Shown here: one piece after another, positions 1-4,729 of the stretch
Layout: each line of letters opens with the position of its first letter
Numbering within the stretch: position 1 is the first letter of the stretch
NCBI GenBank assembly: GCA_902795675.1
Contig: CADBLZ010000120.1
Span: 1 to 5,312 of the forward strand
Length of the DNA: 5,312 bases
Source: an uncultured Erysipelotrichaceae bacterium
Lineage (GTDB): Bacteria; Bacillota_I; Bacilli_A; RF39; UBA660
Direction: 5' to 3'
Translations under genes and position numbers: made by a program
Notes under the pieces: generated by a model
Told to the model about the DNA's origin: nothing
Databases searched by the model: none
What the model saw: the letters and a program-made list of their open reading frames with translations, nothing else

Positions 1-1399
1 ATTTTTCCAAATTAATAATATTTTCATTTAGTAAGTAATTTGATGATTCACTCTTACTTTGAATCAAAATATATTTATCACTTGTAGCTAAAATCTTAAC
101 ATCAGATAAATAACTGATAAAACTTCTATCTTCATTTAATAAGAAGTTCATAAAATCATTCCAAGTTTCTTCTATCTTTATTCTATTTTCCTTACTAAAG
201 TTACTAAACGTATTATTAATTCTAACATCAATATCGAAAGAAAAATTGTTGATAACTTCCTTTTTGTTAACCTTTTCTATCTTTTTAGTTTCTGTTTTAG
301 TTTCTATTTCCCGAGTAGGTTCTATTATTTCCCTTTCAGGAACAATCTCCGTTTTTCTAGTATCTTCAGTAGAATCATCTATATATTTTAATAATTGAAT
401 TTCAATTAAAGTATATGGATCTACATTAATATTTATATTAGATAAACAATTATTTAAATCCATAACCATTCCATATAACTTGTTATAAGATAAACTATCA
501 TCAATTATCTTATTTACTTTAATATCAATTATCTTATTTTTAATAGCATCTATTAGTTTTTCAATAAATACAGCATAATTAGTACCAGATTTTTTAACAT
601 CATTAATCAAATTCACTAATTTAGCGCCATCATTTTCTGATATAGATTCAATTAAACTCTTAATTTTTTCTAAAGAAACGCTTCCAAAGTAAGATGATAC
701 AGTATCTACAGTGATTTTTTCATCGCTAGAGCTTAATTGATCAAGCATACCTAAAGCATCTCTTAAACCACCAGCAGAAATTAAAGCAATTTCATGTAAT
801 GCATCATCAGTAATCTTAATTTTTTCTTTTTTACAAATATTTCCCAAATGATTTTCAATATCTGTAGAACTAATAGGTTTAAAATCAAATCTTTGACATC
901 TAGAAAGAATAGTTACAGGAACACGCTGAATATCAGTTGTAGCTAAAATGAATACTACGTGTTCTGGTGGTTCCTCTAATGTTAATAATAAAGCATTAAA
1001 AGCACTTTCAGTAAGCATATGAACTTCATCTATGATGTATACCTTATATTTAAGATTAGAAGGAACTAATTTAACGTTGTTAATAAGTTCTCTTATTTGA
1101 TCTACACCATTATTTGAAGCTGCGTCAATTTCAATAATATCTGGATTTTCTATAAATGACTTGCATGCATCACACTTATTACAAGGGTTTCCGTCCTTTA
1201 AATCAGTACAATTTAAAGCTTTAGCGAATATTTTTGCTGTACTTGTCTTACCAGTTCCTCTAGGTCCAGTAAATATATATGCATGTGCATGTCTATCTGT
1301 AGTAATAGCATTTTTAAGCATCTTAATTGTATATTGTTGACCTACTACATTATCAAAAGAATCAGGTCTATATTTTCTATATAAAACTTTATATTCCAT
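1..1399 (-). CDS. dnaX: DNA polymerase III subunits gamma/tau (DnaX), 3' end cut by window edge
   Basis: Clamp-loader ATPase subunit that, with delta and delta', opens the sliding clamp and ties the replicative polymerase to the helicase. The frame is open from ATG at 1399 to the window edge (466 codons visible); the usual Firmicutes length is about 560, so roughly 100 residues are probably missing. Seen: Walker A GPRGTGKT (45-52), four zinc-binding Cys (64, 73, 76, 79), Walker B VYIIDE (120-125), LEEPPEH (141-147), sensor 1 ATT (153-155), SRC arginine finger (166-168) and sensor 2 GGLRDAL (210-216). About 240-340 fits the oligomerisation domain III, 342-385 is a charged Glu/Lys/Thr linker, and 386-466 begins the tau-specific C-terminal part. 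The start is set by AGGAGG 6 nt upstream. It follows tadA by 41 nt. Oddity: the usual Lys of NALLKTLEEPP is Leu139. No convincing frameshift site for a separate gamma form was seen. Confidence 0.97.
   Translation of the reverse strand, partial: MEYKVLYRKYRPDSFDNVVGQQYTIKMLKNAITTDRHAHAYIFTGPRGTGKTSTAKIFAKALNCTDLKDGNPCNKCDACKSFIENPDIIEIDAASNNGVDQIRELINNVKLVPSNLKYKVYIIDEVHMLTESAFNALLLTLEEPPEHVVFILATTDIQRVPVTILSRCQRFDFKPISSTDIENHLGNICKKEKIKITDDALHEIALISAGGLRDALGMLDQLSSSDEKITVDTVSSYFGSVSLEKIKSLIESISENDGAKLVNLINDVKKSGTNYAVFIEKLIDAIKNKIIDIKVNKIIDDSLSYNKLYGMVMDLNNCLSNININVDPYTLIEIQLLKYIDDSTEDTRKTEIVPEREIIEPTREIETKTETKKIEKVNKKEVINNFSFDIDVRINNTFSNFSKENRIKIEETWNDFMNFLLNEDRSFISYLSDVKILATSDKYILIQSKSESSNYLLNENIINLEK
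500..539. repeat. 16-bp direct repeat inside dnaX
   Basis: ATCAATTATCTTATTT occurs at 500-515 and 524-539, a 24-bp (8-codon) offset, giving NKIID twice in the protein (residues 288-292 and 296-300) in domain III. The frame is kept. Probably a small in-frame duplication or chance in AT-rich DNA. Confidence 0.5.
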
Positions 1400-1405
1400 A
1401 TTAAA

Positions 1406-1411
1406 CCTCCT
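1406..1411 (-). promoter_or_regulatory. Ribosome binding site of dnaX
   Basis: AGGAGG on the minus strand, 6 nt before ATG at 1399. It is a full anti-SD match and fixes the dnaX start at the Met of MEYKVLYRKYRP, the usual DnaX N-terminus. Confidence 0.9.
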
Positions 1412-1418
1412 GTTAATA

Positions 1419-1429
1419 ATTATACCATA
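1419..1429 (-). promoter_or_regulatory. Candidate extended -10 promoter for dnaX
   Basis: The minus strand reads TATGGTATAAT, a perfect TRTGn plus consensus TATAAT, in the 41-nt gap between tadA and dnaX. The hexamer 17 nt upstream (GCGATA, 1442-1447) is a poor -35, but an extended -10 can work without one. Transcription would start near 1412, just ahead of the dnaX Shine-Dalgarno, giving a leader of about 13 nt. In AT-rich DNA a TATAAT is common, but the added TRTG makes chance less likely. Inference only. Confidence 0.45.
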
Positions 1430-1440
1430 AGTATGCCATT

Positions 1441-1863
1441 TTATCGCATATTATCGAAAAATAATGTTAATAACTTATTAAGTTTTTCTTCATATTCTTT
1501 TGGTACTTCTATTTTAGTAAAATCAGATGTTGATAAACTGTTATAATACTTACTTTCTAATATGTAATATACATTATCTAACCTTGATTCCTTAATCACT
1601 TCTGTACACATTTTACATGGGCAAAGAGTAACTATCATTGAATAACCATTTAAACGCCAATCTCCTATCTTATTGCTAGCTTCTAATATAGATAAGATTT
1701 CAGCGTGATCTATAACTCTATTATTTTGTTGTCTTTTATTAAAGCAATGACTAACAATGTTATTATCTTTATCTACAATAATTGCTGATACAGGTATTTC
1801 TTTTTCTAAATAAGCCTTTTCGCAATCTTCCAACAAAACATTTAATAATTTCTCTGTTATCAT
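1441..1863 (-). CDS. tadA: TadA-like tRNA-specific adenosine deaminase
   Basis: Zinc-dependent deaminase of the CDA/TadA fold, 140 residues from ATG at 1863. TadA converts A34 to inosine in the anticodon of tRNA-Arg(ACG). Seen: IPVSAIIV (23-30, usual VPVGAVLV), Asn42, HAE (53-55, zinc ligand His53 and proton shuttle Glu55), GDWRL (67-71), and PCKMC (82-86, zinc ligands Cys83 and Cys86). It is shorter than typical TadA (about 155-167), and the usual FGA.D.K.G segment after the second zinc motif is replaced by YYILESKYYNSLSTS. The normally conserved Glu of TLEPC is Cys81. The start is set by GGGAG 9 nt upstream; an in-frame GTG at 1893 lies inside the SRP RNA stem and is rejected. The neighbours SRP RNA and dnaX match the Firmicutes tadA neighbourhood, which supports orthology; a related nucleoside deaminase with another substrate is the alternative. 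Confidence 0.85.
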   Translation of the reverse strand: MITEKLLNVLLEDCEKAYLEKEIPVSAIIVDKDNNIVSHCFNKRQQNNRVIDHAEILSILEASNKIGDWRLNGYSMIVTLCPCKMCTEVIKESRLDNVYYILESKYYNSLSTSDFTKIEVPKEYEEKLNKLLTLFFDNMR

Positions 1864-1872
1864 AATACAATT

Positions 1873-1877
1873 CTCCC
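1873..1877 (-). promoter_or_regulatory. Ribosome binding site that decides the tadA start
   Basis: GGGAG on the minus strand, 9 nt before ATG at 1863. It lies just downstream of the SRP RNA U-tract and favours this ATG over the in-frame GTG at 1893, which has no Shine-Dalgarno and falls within the RNA gene. Confidence 0.75.
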
Positions 1878-1879
1878 AC

Positions 1880-1895
1880 AAAAAAATGTGCACAC
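1880..1895 (-). terminator. 3' end of SRP RNA: closing helix plus U-tract
   Basis: The 3' strand of the SRP RNA end helix (GUGUGCAC) is followed by A and seven U (1886-1880). The folded RNA hairpin plus this U-run looks like an intrinsic terminator. The tadA ATG is only 16 nt further on and no separate tadA promoter is visible, so termination would have to be partial, or the 3' end be made by processing. Confidence 0.6.
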
Positions 1896-1960
1896 AAATA
1901 GGGATTGATGTGGCTGCTGCCTTCCGACTCTGACCAGGTTACAATATATCTGTTGCACGT
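1887..1960 (-). ncRNA. ffs: Small (4.5S-like) signal recognition particle RNA
   Basis: RNA scaffold of the signal recognition particle; it binds Ffh and FtsY for co-translational targeting of membrane proteins. The minus strand carries the hallmark domain IV apical region GGTCAGAGTCGGAAGGCAGC (1935-1916), with a GGAA tetraloop closed by GUC/GGC and the asymmetric-loop bases bound by the Ffh M domain. The flanks pair: UGG/CCA, AUUG/CAAU, and a terminal GUGCA (1958-1954)/UGCAC (1892-1888) helix. At about 74 nt before the U-tail there is no room for an Alu domain, so it is the minimal type of Mollicutes and many others, not the roughly 270-nt scRNA of Bacillus subtilis. The 5' end (1960 to 1958) is inferred from the promoter and helix; 3' end approximate. 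Confidence 0.93.
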
Positions 1961-1964
1961 TCAT

Positions 1965-1996
1965 ATATTATCAAAAATACTTAAATAAAGCAACAA
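1965..1996 (-). promoter_or_regulatory. Promoter of the SRP RNA gene
   Basis: On the minus strand TTGTTG (1996-1991) is a fair -35. The -10 can be read as GATAAT (1972-1967, 18-nt spacer) or as TAATAT (1970-1965), the latter preceded by TGA as an extended -10. Either puts the transcript start at about 1960-1958, where the SRP RNA terminal helix begins. The parS site at 2006-2021 lies 9 bp upstream of the -35. Confidence 0.65.
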
Positions 1997-2005
1997 TTTA
2001 TTTAA

Positions 2006-2021
2006 TGTTTCACGTGGAACA
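2006..2021. other. parS site 1 (ParB-binding centromere site)
   Basis: TGTTTCACGTGGAACA; its reverse complement TGTTCCACGTGAAACA fits the Bacillus Spo0J/ParB consensus TGTTNCACGTGAAACA exactly. ParB loads here as a CTP-dependent clamp and recruits SMC for origin segregation. It lies 9 bp upstream of the SRP RNA -35. Confidence 0.92.
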
Positions 2022-2053
2022 TTGAAATTAGTTAACACTTTATCTATCACATA

Positions 2054-2069
2054 TGTTTCACGTGGAACA
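2054..2069. other. parS site 2
   Basis: Same 16-mer and orientation as site 1, centre 48 bp from it. The shared sequence extends to ATGTTTCACGTGGAACATT (2053-2071). The right half-site is followed by a tandem copy of its last 8 bases. Confidence 0.92.
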
Positions 2070-2080
2070 TTAGAACATTA
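2065..2080. repeat. 8-bp tandem duplication at the edge of parS site 2
   Basis: GAACATTA occurs twice back to back (2065-2072, 2073-2080). The first copy is the right half of parS site 2; the second is an isolated GAACA half-site. It is short, so a chance origin is possible. Confidence 0.5.
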
Positions 2081-2103
2081 ATAATATTAAAAATATACAT
2101 ATA

Positions 2104-2119
2104 TGTTTCACGTGAAACA
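2104..2119. other. parS site 3, perfect palindrome
   Basis: TGTTTCACGTGAAACA, the fully symmetric form of the consensus and the only one of the four without G at position 12. The symmetry extends outward to 2099-2124, a perfect 26-bp palindrome. Centre 50 bp from site 2. It lies between the gyrA terminator and the SRP RNA gene. Confidence 0.95.
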
Positions 2120-2145
2120 TATATATTCGAATAAACCAGAACAAA

Positions 2146-2163
2146 TTATTTCCCAGGAAATAA
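2146..2163. repeat. 18-bp inverted repeat beside the gyrA terminator
   Basis: TTATTTCC and GGAAATAA are perfect 8-bp arms around CA. Its right arm overlaps the U-tract of the gyrA terminator. As RNA on the minus strand it would form a short hairpin followed by UUU, perhaps a weak backup terminator; it could equally be a protein-binding operator or chance. Confidence 0.5.
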
Positions 2164-2189
2164 AAAAGAGAATAGATTTACTATTCTCT
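2162..2189 (-). terminator. Intrinsic terminator of gyrB-gyrA
   Basis: On the minus strand AGAGAATAG (2189-2181), a 5-nt loop, and CTATTCTCT (2175-2167) form a perfect 9-bp stem, followed by five T (2166-2162). It begins 18 nt after the gyrA stop codon. The stem is AT-rich, so efficiency may be modest. There is no T-run on the other side, so it is one-directional. Confidence 0.8.
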
Positions 2190-2190
2190 A

Positions 2191-2206
2191 TGTTTCACGT
2201 GGAACA
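2191..2206. other. parS site 4, abutting the gyrA stop codon
   Basis: TGTTTCACGTGGAACA, identical to sites 1 and 2 and in the same orientation, centre 87 bp from site 3. It ends at the base before the gyrA TAA (2209-2207); the longer conserved form (2190-2208) overlaps that stop codon. The site is therefore transcribed as gyrA 3' UTR, ahead of the terminator. Confidence 0.92.
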
Positions 2207-4714
2207 TTATTCTTCTGATGATTCTTCTACAGTTGTTTCAACTTCATTATTTGCAGCTTCAATATTAACTTCTTCAGTTGTTTCTTCAGAAACTTCATCA
2301 GTTTCTTTTTCCTTTTCTACTACACTAATAGTAGAAACAACTTGTTCATCCTTTAAGTGAATTAATCTAACACCTTGAGTAACACGACTTAAAGTATTAA
2401 CTTGATCTAAAGGCATTCTCATAGTCATACCACTATCAGTAATAATAACTAAGTCTGAATTTTCCTTATAAATCTTAAATGTAGCAATACTACCGTTCTT
2501 TTCAGTAATATTTAAAGCTTTAACACCTTTACTACCACGTTTAGTTTCTCTATATTCATTAACGAACGTTTGTTTACCATAACCCTTACTTGTTAGAATT
2601 ACTACTTTATCATCTTCATTAGTAACTTCAGCACCAATACATTCAGCACCTTCAGTTAACTCGATACCTTTAACACCAGAAGCTGTTCTACCCATAATTC
2701 TAACTTCGTTTTCATTAAACTTACACATTCTACCTGAATTAGATCCTAATAGAATTAAATTATTTCCCGCAGTCTTTCTAACAGAAATTAATTCATCGTT
2801 TTCTTTTAATGAAATACAAATCTTACCACTTTGACGGATATTATCGAATTCACTAATAGCAGTACGCTTAATAATTCCACCCTTAGTAGCAAAGAATAAA
2901 TTATTTACGCTTTCTTCTGGGCTTATCTTAATAATTGAATTAACCTTTTCATCTTTTTCAATTTGAATTAGGTTAATAATTGGTAATCCCTTAGATTGTC
3001 TACTATATTCAGGAATTTCATAACCCTTAATTCTGTATACCTTACCTTTATTAGTAAAGAATAATACATAATCGTGAGTATTTAAATTGATTAATTGTTC
3101 AACAAAATCATCGTCATTAGTAGACATACCTTTAATACCTACACCGCCTCTATTTTGCGTTTTAAATGTATCTGAAGTAGTTCTCTTAATGTAACCATTA
3201 TGAGTAAGTGCAATCATAACATTTTCATTAGGTATTAATGATTCATCTTCAATATAGTCAATTGCAGTCATATCAATTTGAGTACGACGTTCATCGCCAT
3301 ATTTATCTCTAATTTCAATCATTTCTTGTTTTACTACTTGAAGAATGTTTTCTTCACTACTTAGTAAGTTTCTATAATTATCAATTAAAGCAATCTTTTC
3401 TCTTAATTCATCTTCAACTTTATCTCTTTCTAGACCAGTTAATCTACGTAATCTCATGTCTAGAATAGCTTTTGCTTGAATTTCATCTAAACCAAATTGC
3501 TTGTTCATTTCAGTGATTGCTTCTTCATCAGATTTAGCAGCTCTAATTAAATGAACAATAGCATCAATGTTATCTAGAGCAATTTTTAAACCATCTAAGA
3601 TATGTTTTCTTTCTTCTGCTCTAGCTAAATCATATTTAGTTCTTCTAATAATAACTAGTTTTTGATAATCAACATATTTTGCAATAATATCTTTTAAACC
3701 TAGTATTTTAGGAACACCTTGATCTAACATTAAGAATATAATACCGAAATTAGTTTGGAAATCAGTATGTTTATATAATTGATTTAATACTACTTGAGCA
3801 TTAGCATCTTTCTTTAATGTAATAGTAATTGTAACACCATTTTTTAAATCTGTATGATAATCACTAATACCATTAATTACTTTATCCTTAACTAAATTAG
3901 CTACTTTATTTTTTAAATCCATAGTATTAACGCCATATGGAACTTCAGTAACTACAATATAATTACGTCCATTTTTTTCTTCGATAGTAGCTTTACTTCT
4001 AATAGTAATACTACCTCTACCAGTTTCATAAGCTTTCTTAATACCACTATTTCCCAAGATAATACCACCTGTTGGGAAATCAGGTCCCTTAACATGTGTC
4101 ATTAATTCTTCTAGGGAAATATCATTATTATCAATATAAGCAACACAACCATTAATAACTTCAGTTAAATTATGAGGTGGAATATTAGTTGCCATACCAA
4201 CTGCAATACCCATAGTACCATTTACTAATATATTAGGAATTCTTGATGGTAATGTAACTGGTTCAGTTTCACTTTCATCAAAGTTAGGTACCATATCAAC
4301 AGTCTGTTTATTTAAATCTCTTAACATTTCTAATGAAATCTTAGATAATCTTGATTCTGTATAACGCATTGCAGCAGCGCCATCACCTTCAATATTACCA
4401 AAGTTTCCATGACCATCAACAAGCATATATCTATATGAGAAGTCTTGAGCCATACGAACCATAGCTTCATATATAGATGAGTCACCATGTGGATGGTATT
4501 TACCCATAACGTCTCCGACTATTCTAGCACTCTTTTTATGAGGTTTATCAGGAGTATAACCTGATTCAAACATAGAATATAAAATACGTCTGTGTACTGG
4601 CTTTAAACCATCTCTTAAGTCTGGTAAAGCTCTAGCAACAATAACACTCATTGAGTAGTCAATAAATGAATCTTGAACTTCTTTAACGATGTTATTAGTT
4701 TCCATTCTATCCAT
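2207..4714 (-). CDS. gyrA: DNA gyrase subunit A
   Basis: Breaking-rejoining and DNA-wrapping subunit of gyrase (A2B2), which introduces negative supercoils using ATP. Complete, 835 residues. Seen: winged-helix/tower region with YHPHGDSSIYE (73-83; Ser79 and Glu83 are the quinolone-region positions), catalytic Tyr118 in AAAMRYTE, GMATNIPPHN (173-182), tower and coiled coil to about 490, then a beta-pinwheel C-terminal domain from about 495 to 795 with GyrA box TKRGSKG (724-730), which separates it from ParC. The tail (799-835) has 15 Glu. The ATG at 4714 is chosen over the one at 4705 because AGGAGGT lies 8 nt upstream of the first. It sits 13 nt after gyrB, has no promoter of its own in sight, and ends at a terminator. 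Oddity: the GyrA box is degenerate compared with QRRGGKG. Confidence 0.98.
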   Translation of the reverse strand: MDRMETNNIVKEVQDSFIDYSMSVIVARALPDLRDGLKPVHRRILYSMFESGYTPDKPHKKSARIVGDVMGKYHPHGDSSIYEAMVRMAQDFSYRYMLVDGHGNFGNIEGDGAAAMRYTESRLSKISLEMLRDLNKQTVDMVPNFDESETEPVTLPSRIPNILVNGTMGIAVGMATNIPPHNLTEVINGCVAYIDNNDISLEELMTHVKGPDFPTGGIILGNSGIKKAYETGRGSITIRSKATIEEKNGRNYIVVTEVPYGVNTMDLKNKVANLVKDKVINGISDYHTDLKNGVTITITLKKDANAQVVLNQLYKHTDFQTNFGIIFLMLDQGVPKILGLKDIIAKYVDYQKLVIIRRTKYDLARAEERKHILDGLKIALDNIDAIVHLIRAAKSDEEAITEMNKQFGLDEIQAKAILDMRLRRLTGLERDKVEDELREKIALIDNYRNLLSSEENILQVVKQEMIEIRDKYGDERRTQIDMTAIDYIEDESLIPNENVMIALTHNGYIKRTTSDTFKTQNRGGVGIKGMSTNDDDFVEQLINLNTHDYVLFFTNKGKVYRIKGYEIPEYSRQSKGLPIINLIQIEKDEKVNSIIKISPEESVNNLFFATKGGIIKRTAISEFDNIRQSGKICISLKENDELISVRKTAGNNLILLGSNSGRMCKFNENEVRIMGRTASGVKGIELTEGAECIGAEVTNEDDKVVILTSKGYGKQTFVNEYRETKRGSKGVKALNITEKNGSIATFKIYKENSDLVIITDSGMTMRMPLDQVNTLSRVTQGVRLIHLKDEQVVSTISVVEKEKETDEVSEETTEEVNIEAANNEVETTVEESSEE

Positions 4715-4722
4715 ACCAAATT

Positions 4723-4729
4723 ACCTCCT
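4723..4729 (-). promoter_or_regulatory. gyrA ribosome binding site overlapping the gyrB stop codon
   Basis: AGGAGGT (4729-4723) is a full Shine-Dalgarno, 8 nt before ATG 4714. Its first two bases are also the last two of the gyrB TAG stop (4730-4728). Ribosomes ending gyrB would sit on the gyrA start region, so coupled, near-equal synthesis of the two subunits is likely. Confidence 0.88.

Noticed and set aside
200..620. Programmed frameshift site for a short DnaX gamma form
   Set aside because: A-runs exist in the 3' half of dnaX, but none forms an A AAA AAG type heptamer in the right frame with a clear stem-loop, and no run reaches nine A.
1864..1893. GTG start at 1893 adding ten residues to TadA
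   Set aside because: The codons fall in the SRP RNA stem and U-tract, there is no Shine-Dalgarno, and the added residues do not look like a TadA N-terminus; ATG 1863 has GGGAG at good spacing.
1961..2206. oriC / DnaA-box cluster in the intergenic region
   Set aside because: No TTATCCACA or one-mismatch cluster was seen; the repeats here are parS, not DnaA boxes.
1961..2206. CRISPR array
   Set aside because: The repeats are 16-bp near-palindromes with irregular 32-71 bp gaps and match the parS consensus; no cas genes.
2103..2360. Plus-strand open frame of 85 codons starting MFHVKH
   Set aside because: It begins inside parS site 3 and reads parS site 4 as FHVEH, then runs antisense through the gyrA tail as a Ser/Thr/Val-rich string. 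The MFHVKH start is the translated parS sequence; no ribosome binding site.
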